64,000 nucleotides of DNA from Cryptomeria japonica (taxonomy: Eukaryota; Streptophyta; Pinopsida; Cupressales; Cupressaceae). Each line of letters begins with the position of its first letter. Position 1 is the first letter of the stretch. The notes beneath the pieces were generated by a model. It was not told the origin of the DNA. It did not search any database and worked only from the letters and a program-made list of their open reading frames with translations. The stretch is taken from NCBI RefSeq assembly GCF_030272615.1, contig NC_081415.1:626327740-626391739 (forward strand), given 5' to 3'. Below, in pieces: positions 34,670 through 45,340 of this stretch. The translations under genes were made by a program, and so were the position numbers.

Positions 34670-36062
34670 TGATAATATGATGAAACAATAAGGATCCGGT
34701 CAACTATTCAGAGGGCGGGGTGAATCAGTAGATAGAAAACAAACTAAACTTTCACCAAACTTAATCCCAACTAATAAACCATTCACTAAACTAACTGGTT
34801 TAGACACTGTAACAAAAACTGATACTGCACTGCCAAGCATACCGGTTGAATAAAACATCAATGATACAATGTAACAGATCTAAAACTCACATACCATTTA
34901 AGAAAAACATTAAACCACTTTACTAACATCAGTAATAACTCATTTCAGATCACTTATGGTCATCTAAATATATCAACCATATCAAAACATATAACCACAA
35001 AATCATTCACCACTTGACACAATGATTTTTGACATGGAAACCCAAATGGGAAAAACCACGGTGGGGATGAATACCCACAAGTATTTTGAACTCTTCTGAA
35101 GTTTGCCCTGTTAGGAGCCAAGCCTTGTTAGAAGCTTTACAAAAACATCATGTTAGGAATAGATCCGGTTAAGGACCACCCGGTTAAGGGATTGACTACA
35201 ATATCCTGTTAAAGGCAATACCTTGTTAGGAGTAACCTCGATAGAGGATTTCAAATCCAAGCTAATGGATCGCCTTATTAGAGGATTTAGATATCACCAA
35301 TCATGTTAAAGCTTACCCGGTTAGGGGATTTAATTATTGTAATTGTTAGAGAACAACAGGGTTTTTGTTGATCTGGTAATAACACTATGTTGCTTAGTCA
35401 GATCCTTTTATGCTTCTATCTGCCTTCAAAACATTCTACAGATACTCCTTCTGGTTCGACAATAGTCTCACTACCACACTTAACCAAATTGCCAACACAA
35501 TTACAAACAACTCATCGACCTTATAAGCAAATACAATGGACGGTAACACATCACAAAACCTAAGATCTCATAGAGATTACAAACACATCGGTTGAAACAT
35601 GACCGTTGGATTACATAGCAATCAACTGCACATTATTCAAGACAACTTTGACCACTCCTAGATCATCGCACATTGGATCTTGTAACTCATCATGCGTTAT
35701 TCACTTCATACTATGCATTTGCTTATTCCCAAGATAAAACAGTTATCTCTACGTGCCAAAACCACTTTGAAACTCATCACATGCATCATGCATACATGGC
35801 ATCTTCATCTTTGATCACCATTCAATCATAGATCAACGTAACTAATTCACCAAGCTCCATCGGTTAGGGTTTGGCATATCAAGAAGTTAGGGTTACCGGT
35901 TGATCACTCTGCTTCAAATACCAATATCGGTTTCCTTCATTGCTCTACTACCGGTTGCATTACTGCATTACTACCGGTTGCAATGCAACTCCATTACCCG
36001 TTATTATTGACATCAATGATAACATTATACTTCATTAATGCAATCTTCATGCAATGCCAACA
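34670..36062 (-). repeat. 5' LTR next to the minus-strand gag
   Basis: It reads TGTTGGCATTGCATG ... TTATCA on the minus strand, 1,393 bp. It has the C-tract (GGGCGGGGTGAATCAG at 34714-34729 in plus orientation), the GGTTTTTCC module at 35034-35062 and many CCGGTTAAGG/CTGTTAGG motifs at 35100-35350. It does not resemble LTR-B, although both flank the same gag/long-frame interior. Confidence 0.75.
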
Positions 36063-36194
36063 AATAGAACAACAAAGTCCAAGGTGTTTCATGCCAGTGG
36101 GAGCTATAGGGTTAGCGGTTTTATGATCACTCCAAGTGGGAGATGATATTTTGTGGAGTCTGATCAGTCTCCAAGTGGGAGATTGTTGTTATTG
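36063..36194 (+). other. Tail of another copia element with repeated purine tracts
   Basis: CAGTGGGAGC, CCAAGTGGGAGATG and CCAAGTGGGAGATTG occur at about 36094, 36142 and 36173. The last is followed by TGTTGTTATTG as if an LTR starts there. It looks like the 3' internal end of a plus-strand element fused to the copia-1 LTR remnant. Confidence 0.4.
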
Positions 36195-36341
36195 TTGATA
36201 TTAACTATTAATCTATTAACCGACATTAAGTTTGGTTTACCGGTATTAAGTATCAAGTTTAATTAAGTTATAATTGGGTTGAAATTCATTGACAACTGAT
36301 TCATCCCCCCCGCCCTCTCAGTTGCCTTCTGGTTCCTAGCA
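36195..36341 (+). repeat. Copia-1 5' LTR remnant
   Basis: Nearly identical to 41856-42002 (TTGATATTAACT through CTCTCAGTTGCCTTC to TTCCTA(G/A)CA). The left portion of the LTR is absent. Confidence 0.85.
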
Positions 36342-36342
36342 A

Positions 36343-36355
36343 TTGGTATCAGAGC
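36343..36355 (+). other. Copia-1 primer-binding site
   Basis: TTGGTATCAGAGC, the complement of the 3' end of initiator Met tRNA, one base after the LTR. Confidence 0.9.
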
Positions 36356-36398
36356 TAAGTCCTCTTTTTGCAGAATCCTAACAGCTTAAGGAGATCCT

Positions 36399-39300
36399 AT
36401 GGCAACAAACATTTTAAGGAAGGACAATCCTAAACTTGATGGAACTAACTATGGTATATGGAAGATCAGAATGGAGACACATCTGAATTGCATTGGAAGA
36501 AACATATGGGAAGTTACAAAGAATGGCTATGTTGGTCCTACACCGAATCAACCTAATCCACCAGCATTGGGTAAAGATCAAGAAAATGATTGCAAAGCAA
36601 GAGAAGCACTTTTGAGCGCATTATCAGATCAACAAATCATGGGATTATCAAACCGATCTACTGCTAAAGATATTTGGGATAAATTGGAGACACTGAATGA
36701 AAGAGATACCACTGTCAAAATTGCAAAACTAGAATGTTACCATGTTAGGTACGAAAATTTGAAAATGGAAGAAGATGAAAGAATTTTTTCTTTTATGGAA
36801 AGAGTTAATGAAATTGTTTTAGGAATACAATGTTGTGGAGGATCCTTAAGTGAAGATGAAATTGTTTCTAAAGTTTTAAGAGCTTTTCCACTAGCATACA
36901 AAATGAAAGTAATTGCTATTAATGTGTTGAGAACAATGCCTAATACATTAGTATCTAGAGATACCTTGGTTGGAAAACTTTTAGCATTTGAGCTTGAGGA
37001 ATTTGGTCATGTTGCTACAATTAAGACAGATTTAGCCTTCAGAGCATTATCATCTGCAACGTCATTATCATCATCTAACAAATCTGATTGGAAAGCACTG
37101 TATGCAAAAGAACTTGAAGATATCATAAGGGAAAATGAAGAACTGGAAGAACTTGAAGCACTATTTGCAAAAAAAATGCCTAAAGGTCCAGTTGGAAGTA
37201 AGTATGAAGGTAAAGCACCGTTTAAATGTTTTAATTGCAATAATGTTGGTCATATAACATCTAGATGTCTTGACAGACATGGAAGATTGAGAGAGGAAGC
37301 TAAAAGAACATATAAGCCTAACCTTGAATATCAAAGATACAAATTTAAGAAGAACAGAGATAAATCTTGTTACTATGTTGATAAAGGAGTTACTAATGAT
37401 TCTGATGAAGAACTGACATACAATGGATGGGCTTTTGTTGCAATAAAAGAAGATCAACTAACACCTACTGTTCCACCGGTAGAGCAGGCCCTGGCAGCTA
37501 AAATTGAAGAAAAGGATGAATGGATCATAGATTCTGGATGTTCACATCATATGACTGGTGATAAAAGTAAATTCTTATCTTTTCAGGAATATAGTGGAGG
37601 TCTAGTAAGATTTGGCGATGATAAAGCTTGTTTAATCAAAGGAAAAGACACTATATCTTTGGATGGTAAGCACAATACTCACAATGTTTATTATGTTTAC
37701 GGTTTGAAGCATAATCTTTTGAGTGTTGGTCAGTTAGTTGAAAAAGGATTTCAGTTACAATTCAAGAATGGTAAATGCAAAATCATGAACAAAACTAGAC
37801 TGGAGATTGCAAACGGTAATCAGACTAAAGGCAATATCTTTCATTTGAATAACAGTGATAAGACATGCTTGATTGCACATATTGATGAAAGTTGGTTATG
37901 ACATAAGAGACTTTGTCATGTGAATTTTTATTGCATTGTAAAGACCAGTTCAACTAAGGTAGTAAGAGATTTACCTAAGATTGTGAAACCTCATAATCCG
38001 ATATGTAAGGAATGTCAAATGGGAAAACAAGTTAGAATAACTTTTAAGAGTATTTATGAGAAATCCAATAATGTTCTTGATTTAATTCATACTAACTTGT
38101 GTTGTCCGGCAAGAACAAGAAGTCTACAGGGAGATAGATACTTTATACTAATTATTGATGATTATTCTAAAATGTGTTGGGTTACTTTTCTTAGGGAGAA
38201 ATCAGAAGCTTTTGGAAAATTCAAACTATTCAAGGCAATGGTAGAAAATGAAACCGGTAAGAAAATCAAATGTTTGAGATCTGACCAAGGAGGAGAATTT
38301 ACATCTAAGGAATTTAATACATTCTGTGAAGTGAATGGAATCAGAAGACAACTATCAGCACCCCAGACACCTTAGCAAAATGGAATTGCGGAAAGGAAGA
38401 ACATAACTATTCTGGAAGCACCTAGAAGCATGATATTGGAAGCAAATCTACCTCATGTGTACTGGAGAGAAGCAGTGAATACAACGGTTTACACTTTCAA
38501 CAGAGTTCACATCAAAGGTGAAACCAGTAAGACCCCTTATGAACTATGGTTTGGTAATACTCCTACTCTTAAATACTTCAGAATATTTGGGGGCAAATGT
38601 TATATTAGGAGAGATGAGTATGTTGGTAAATTTTATCCTAGAAGCGATGAAGGAATATTTATTGGTTATTCATCTAAGAGTAAGGAATATAGATGTTTTA
38701 ACAAAAGATTGTAGAAGACCATTGAAAGTGTTAATGTGAAGATAGATGAACACTTTAGAGGAAATTCAAGGTCTATAGATTCTGAATTGGTAGTTGAGAT
38801 GATCATAAATGAATCTATACAGAGTGCACCGGTACAGAATGTGGATTCAGTCACACCGGCATCATCAGAGAATTCCATAGCGACGAAAGAACAACAACAT
38901 GTGAATAAACCCAGGTATGTAAGACCGAATCACTCAGAAAATCAGATAATTGGGAATAAGTATCAAGGTGTTATGACAAGAGGAAGACTGGTAAATGAAG
39001 AGGTGTGTTTAATTTCTCAAATTCAACCAGCATCTGTTATTGAAGCATGTCAATATGAACATTGGATTAAAGCAATGGAATATGAACTAGAACAAATTGA
39101 AAAGAACAATACATGGACATTAGTTCGCCGGCCTAAAGACAAAAATGTAATTGGAACTAAATGGGTATTCACAAATAAACTTAATGAATATGGTAAGGTA
39201 ATCAGGAACAAAGCAAGATTAGTGTGTAAAGGATATTCACAAAAAGAGGGAATTGATTATAATGAAACCTTTGCACCGGTAGCTAGAATTGAGGCAGTTA

Positions 39301-40525
39301 GATTATTTCTTGCATTTGCAGCTCATAAGAACTATAAAGTATATCAGATGGATGTAAAATGTGCATTTTTGAATGGTGATCTTGAAAAGGAAGTTTACAT
39401 TGAACAACCTGATGGATTTTCATTGACAAATGTTAAGATATGGTTTGTAGATTAAGGAAAGCTTTGTATGGATTGAAGCAAGCTCCTAGAGCTTGGTATG
39501 CTAGATTGGTCAAATATCTTTTCAAGCTTGGTTACACTAAAGGTAATGCAAACAACAACTTATATTTCAAAGCGACTAATGATGACATCTTGGTTATTGA
39601 AGTTTTTGTTGATGATATCATTTTTGGAGGAGAAGATGTATTGTGTAAGGACTTTTATAACAAGACGCAGGAAGAATTTGAAATGTCTATGATTGGGGAG
39701 ATAAAATTCTTTTTAGGATTGTAGATTTCACAAACTGATAAAGGTATATTCATATGTCAAACAAAATACTTGAAGGAACTACTGAAGAAATTTGGTATGG
39801 AAAACTCTAAACTGGTAAGTACTCCTATGACTACAACTGATAAATTGACATTGAAGGATGATTCAGCTCCTGTTAATCCAACAAGATACAAATCTATGAT
39901 TGGAGGTTTATTGTATTTGACACAAACAAGACCTAATATAATGAATGTAGTATGTATTGTTTCAAGATTTCAGAGTAATCCTAGAGAAAATCATGAATCA
40001 ACAGTAAAAAGGATTTTCCGGTATCTACAAGGCACAACAAATCTTGGTTTATGGTATCCTAAAGATGAAAATTTTGATTTATGTGCATACACCGATGCAA
40101 ATTGGGCAGGAGATGTAGATGACAGAAAGAATACCACTGGCGGTGCATTCTTTCTTGGTAGTGGATTGTTTTCATGGTTGAGCAAGAAGCAGAGTTGTAC
40201 ATCATTATCAACAGCAAAATCTGAATATGTTGCAGCAACAACTAATTGTACTCAGGTATTATGGATTAAGCAAATGTTGAAGGACATAAAGGTAAAATAC
40301 AAAGAACCTATAATCATTTATTGTGATAATTCAACAACAATTGATATATCAAAGAATCCAGTCTTTCACTTTAAGACTAAGCATGTTTCTATCAAATATA
40401 ACTTTTTGAAAGAGAATGTTGAAGTAAAAGAAGTAAGATTGGTTTATGTGAATACTAAAGAGGAGATTGCAGATATCTTTACTAAGCCTCTGCCTAAGGA
40501 AACTTTTGAATGTCTCAAAGAGTAG
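36399..40525 (+). pseudogene. Copia-1 gag-pol, broken by stops and one frameshift
   Basis: Starts MATNILRKDNPKLDGTNYG. It has a gag domain to about residue 240, zinc knuckle CFNCNNVGHITSRC (about residue 276) and protease DSGCSHHMTG. Integrase follows (RLCHVNF, CKECQMGK; the first catalytic Asp of HTDL reads Asn in DLIHTNLC; RSDQGGEF intact), then RT ([26 protein letters not shown], active site FVDDIIFGG) and RNase H (YTDANWAGD, KSEYVAA), ending at KETFECLKE. In-frame stops lie at 37899 (TGA, Trp site), 38373, 38712 and 39722 (TAG, Gln sites). A frameshift near 39440 separates two RT halves. Three of the stops are at CAG positions, as expected from methyl-cytosine decay. Confidence 0.9.
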
Positions 40526-40898
40526 CTTGGGGTAATACCCCCACCGGTAGAGACTTAGACAGTTGAAGATTGGCATGAAACCGACATAAACTAACATAGA
40601 ACCCTTTTTCCGGCTTTGATGGAGGAGAGCTACTTCTCAGGGGGAGTAGTTGGTTGTGTGTTCTGGTATTTTTTTATTGCTTTGGCATTTGATGTCAAAG
40701 GGGGAGAGATATCTATGGAAAAACTTTGTATTTGGGAGACATTATTCATTAGGGGAGAGTTATTTACTCTTTGTATTTTGGTTTTGATTTCTGGTATTGA
40801 TCTCTTCTGGAGATTGTTGGTTTTTGGTTTTTGGCATTATGTTTTGGCACTTAGATGTTTTTCCATCTAGTGTTGCCATCAATGCCAAAGGGGGAGAT
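40526..40898 (+). promoter_or_regulatory. Copia-1 3' non-coding region with four polypurine tracts
   Basis: CAGGGGGAG (40638), CAAAGGGGGAGAG (40696), AGGGGAGAG (40751) and CAAAGGGGGAG (40887) are spaced 55-140 bp apart. The last adjoins the LTR start TGTTGG. No env-like frame is visible. Confidence 0.75.
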
Positions 40899-42002
40899 TG
40901 TTGGTATTATGGATGTGTTGCATTAGTTTTGTCATTGATGTCAACACTTATCCTTCTAGAGATCGACATTGTTGATTTGGCACTATGGTTATAATGGTTT
41001 ACTGTTGAATCGACACATTGTGTTCACCGACAAGTTTAGTGACTTATGCACAGTCATTGGTATATTGTTTGCTGGTAGGTTATATGGTTCACCGACACTG
41101 ATGATGATTTTTTATCATTTGGAGATCACTTGATTATGTCGAAGACATGGTTTGGATACTTGGTTTTGGTGTTTGGTCTAATCAAGTTGACATATTTGTT
41201 GTTACCAGTAGATTGGTCTAGGTTATGGACCGGTATGCGTTATCTATTCCAGATCAGCATGACACGTTATGGAGATGATTTATTGATTGGATATTATTGT
41301 AAATGTATTGAGCCGACATGATGCATCGCATCAAGAATTATCTGTAATTGATTTTATTATAATATTCTTAGTGAGCTGACCTACACATTTGGTCTTAGGT
41401 TTTGTATACATGTAAGATCTCATTTGTGAGATAACATATGGGATATGGTATGTAAGGTTATGGTATGGTATTGTAACATGGTATGTGCAAATATTGAAGA
41501 TCATATAAGCAGAACATAGAGAAGGTTCAAGGAAGGTTTGAAGGTGATTATTAGAGCTTAACCGGTACTGAATCTAGCATTGGAGATGCTATTTTGAGCA
41601 GTACATTATTCTAGGATTTAACCATCCTACTGTAGTCATTGCGACTCCCATTTGAGCAGTGTGCTCTAGACTGTTGGTCTTTCTGCACGTGCAGACCCCA
41701 TTTGTATACACATACTATCTGGAGTAGTATCATCTGATTATGGGTAAGGTTTTTCACCCTAGTTTTTCCCCTTACAGGGTTTCCACATCAAAATGTCTAT
41801 GTTATGTGTTGTGGATGTTGTTTCTCTTTCTATTTCATGCATTAAGCTTCACCAGTATTGATATTAACTGTTAATCTATTAACCGACATTAAGTTTGGTT
41901 TACCGGTATTAAGTATCAAGTTTAATTAAGTTATAATTGGGTTGAAATTCATTGACAACTGATTCACCCCCCCTCCTCTCAGTTGCCTTCCGGTTCCTAA
42001 CA
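40899..42002 (+). repeat. Copia-1 3' LTR
   Basis: 1,104 bp from TGTTGGTATTATGG to TTCCTAACA. It contains TTTTGTCATTGATGTCAA near the start, a GTTTTTCC...GGGTTTCCAC module at 41760-41790 and the C-tract GATTCACCCCCCC at about 41960. Confidence 0.85.
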
Positions 42003-42500
42003 GTTATATGAAGCCTAATCAGACTCGGAGGTTAAATTTTACCTACTTCTATCAGTGGAGTTTCCCCCCATATTTTTCAATGGGGGTTTGGGGGTAGCGC
42101 CCCCAAGATGGGGTCAAGGAACGACTCCCATCACCCCGCGAGGCCAAAAAGACTTATTATTTTATAAAGGCATTGGGTGTTATTTTTCTATTGGCTGACA
42201 TGTTGTAACCCTAATTTTCTAACTAACATAAGTCTTGATAAAATAAAGCTAAGGGTTAGGGTTTTCTGTAGAGAATTTTGTAGCATTTTGCAGTGGTATT
42301 GAGTTGTAAGGGATTGTTGGTTGTAATTGGTTTGATTTATTGGATAATAATATTGGACTCTCTATTTGGTGGATGTAGCCCGAGTTTGGGTGAATCACGT
42401 TAAAATTGTCTCCTCTCTGTTATTATTTCTATGTTTTTCATTCCTTTGTTTAATATTTATTTGCATATAATTGATCTTTTCTGCATGCAATTCGTAACAT
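42003..42500 (+). repeat. LTR-like fragment of another copia family
   Basis: GGGGGTTTGGGGGTAGCGCC at 42080 and GGTGGATGTAGCCCGAGTTT with GGGTGAATCACG at 42370-42405 are features common in plant copia LTRs. It ends GCAATTCGTAACA at 42500, where the leader of the next minus-strand fragment begins. Its left border is unclear. Confidence 0.5.
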
Positions 42501-43450
42501 CAGGATCTACCTCAAGCGGTTAAGCTCTATGTCAAGAACCATAGATTTTATACCAATTCTTGAATATCCGAGCAACTAAGAGGGGGGGGGGGTGAATCGG
42601 TTGACAATTTTTTTAACAAGTTTAACCTTAATGCACAGATCTAGAATATTAAGCAGAATTAATAGGATTAGGAAACACATGCAGAATTCAGATTAGACAC
42701 AAGAAACACTAGAATTTACGTGGAAAACCCAAGAAGAGAAAAACCACAGAGAATGCTAATTCTTAATATATAAACATCGATTAAGGTAATTTTTACAATG
42801 GGTGGTTCACTGCCAATGTGCTCACTACCCTTAAAAGGCTCACTGCCAATATGCTTACTACAGATGGGCTCACTGCCCTGAAAGGATCATTGTTGAAGAA
42901 GAAAGAAAGACAAAGAGAACCCACCACAAGAAAAACACAGCTTCTGGTAAATATCTCACACCATCAGTGGATTTATTCAATCTCGCATGTCTTCAACACA
43001 AAAATCCATATATTGAATCACCAAATCATGCTCCAATATATGTTATCACTAGAAATTATAATTTTCAATGTTGATTGAGACAAGGATCTAAAATAGGTCT
43101 CCACTAAACATTCTGGTGGTGGCAAGGAATGAAAAGTGAACCATATCACACCGTTCCTCCTCGAACATATCAATACGCTACATACATCACCAAAGATGAA
43201 CCTAAAACATATCTGCACGTTATACATCCTCAATATTCTATCTAACGCCTCGAGCTCCGGATCACGCCATACCCAAAAATAATACTAGAAAAAACATCTT
43301 TTGAGATACCAAACGCATCCGATGAAACCAAGAAACCTTCAATTTCACAACATGCCTAAATTGAACACACCTACTCATCATAGCACATCCAAACTTAATC
43401 CAGACCCAAAGGATTTGACATCAATGATAACACATAATGCAATGCTAACA
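42501..43450 (-). mobile_element. LTR plus short leader of a SIRE-like copia element
   Basis: On the minus strand an LTR of about 890 bp (TGTTAGCATTGCATT at 43450 to TTCA at 42561) is followed by a decayed primer site ATTGGTATAAAATC. A leader GAGCTTAACCGCTTGAGG then reads into AGATCCTGATG, matching the leader of copia-2. The rest of the element is missing. The GGTTTTTCTC...GGGTTTTCCACGT module lies at 42718-42752 and a run of eleven Gs at about 42582. Confidence 0.65.
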
Positions 43451-45340
43451 TAAATATCCCCTCGCTTTCTTCAGAAAGCTAGTTAGTCAAGTAGTTAGTA
43501 AATTAGCTAGCAGTAGAGTCTTGTACTTTGTAATTCACAAACCTATTTTTCTTCCTTCTGGAAATACATTTCAATAAAAATTCAAAGTTTATCTAAGAGT
43601 AACTGTGTTTCGGATCCCACTAGAGGAAGAGTAGGGCCCACTCGACCGAAGGGAGGTGATCCTTGTGTGATTTCATTCTTATTCTGGTTCTACATATTGA
43701 TCATTACATTCTGTTTAGTTTAAATTGTGAAGAATTCCTAGGCAAATGGAAAAATTGATTACACTAGTCGTAGCTATTTACTTTCATGCAAAAGTACCTA
43801 AATGGATGGATGCATGTTAGAAATCTTAGTGCTATAATTTCATTTGATTTCACTCAACAATGCATTTTGTTTTTCTTTATAGTAGATGTTAAAATGATGG
43901 ATTTGAAATCAAAGCAAGAATGGAAACATTATTGAACTAACCCATGGAATTTAGTCTATTTCAATGTTTGTTAAAATAGATTTTATTTCCTACAAACATA
44001 AAATAGATTTTATATCCTGAAAAAACATAGAATAGATTTTATGATGCAGACAAGGTAGGGAGATCCAATGAAGGACAACCCCACCTTGTAGCCTATAACA
44101 CAAACACCATGAAAGATACAAGTAACCGATTCACACAACACAAGATATAACCAGGAAATCAGAAAGAGAAATCCTTATAACAGTTTAATGAATTATATAT
44201 GCCCTCGGGCGTTACACATGCTGGACCACAACCCAAGATTACAAAACAATTCTTACAGCTCAAATCTATGACCCGCAAATCATCTTTTTAGCAATTCAGC
44301 CTCCGGTAATAGTCTTCATTGTTCTGCATTGATCCAGACCTCAATCCCTTTGGACTTCAGTTCCCTCAGACTAGAATCTCTCGAGAAACTACATCTGCTC
44401 TGGATCTCTTCTTCCTCAGACCCTTGTCCTCCAAAATGAATCTCCAAACTTCCTCTGTATACCATCTGCAAGCAACAACAACTAAATCAAGTTGGCCAAA
44501 GATCAATCGGTTCATGATGGAACGTGCAAACCATAATATGTCGGCCCAAATCATCAAGAACATCTCCAAAATGCTTAGAACTATGTAAGAACATCGGTCA
44601 GTTCGAAAACACCATCTGCAACCCAATTTAGCTTCACTTTACTCACTGCAAGACCAACTGGTAAGAACACACCAACACCAGATCAATACCATAATCGATA
44701 TCTCACCGGAATCAAACACAAATGCCATGAATCTCTAACATGATTAAGACAATGATCTCAAGGTGATAAATCCAAATCCACAATGCTAAATTCTCAAACA
44801 TGAAAATATGCAACAATCTCTAAGCAATTCCATTGCTAACTGCTCCAACCGGATGAACTACTCTGGTGCTCCTGCATCAACCAGATGAACTAGTCTGATG
44901 TTCCTACATCATTTTATTTCCTACAAACATAAGATAGGTTTTATTTCAAGCAAACGTAAAATAGATTTACCTTTCAACACATAATTTAAGATTTAAATGA
45001 TAGGAAATTAAAAGTTGTTTTAGTTTTGGATAGATAATTCTATAGATAAGTCATGATCACACCCCATTAAAACTCTTGGTTTCAGATCTAATATCTTCCT
45101 CAGGATAGTTTAGTTCCTCTAACTTAGATTCACAGAGTGTCTTTAGTCTCAAAACTAAACCGTAGAAGAGAGATCCCAATAGCTCCTGATGGAGCATGAC
45201 CAAACCTAAGTCATTGTTTTCTTGTGCAAAAACCCCCAACCTTAATAATTTCCTTATTGCAGACAACTTTTAGACACACATAGTTTAATATTTAAAAGAA
45301 ATTAAATGGTGCAAGTTGTGATATCAACAACCTTTCCCAC
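43451..45340 (+). repeat. Second gypsy-1-type LTR, split by a solo LTR
   Basis: Homologous to 23549-24532 from TAAATATCCCCTC to TTTCCCAC. Removing 44042-44911 and one target copy leaves about 1,015 bp. No primer site follows, so it is a solo or truncated LTR. Confidence 0.75.
44042..44911. mobile_element. Solo LTR with 5-bp target duplication
   Basis: 870 bp beginning TGATGCAGACAAGG and ending GTTCCTACATCA, flanked by TTTTA on both sides (44037-44041 and 44912-44916). It interrupts a repeated AAATAGATTTTATTTCCT stretch of the gypsy LTR, and the two sides rejoin cleanly when it is removed. It has no coding content. Its right end contains two imperfect copies of CCGGATGAACTA...CTGGTGCTCCTGCATCA. 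Confidence 0.8.

Larger units (their letters stand above)
36195..42002 (+). mobile_element. Copia-1: SIRE-like Ty1/copia element
   Basis: Parts in order: a reduced 5' LTR (36195-36341), primer site, one long gag-pol frame, a 3' region with several polypurine tracts, and a full 3' LTR. The 5' LTR matches only the last 147 bp of the 3' LTR, so about 950 bp are missing on the left and no target duplication can be matched. Gag-pol is inactivated by four stops and a frameshift. Confidence 0.85.

Noticed and set aside
40616-40870. Possible env-like frame after copia-1 pol
   Set aside because: Only 84 codons, overlapping the polypurine tracts; no signal peptide or membrane pattern, so it is 3' non-coding DNA.
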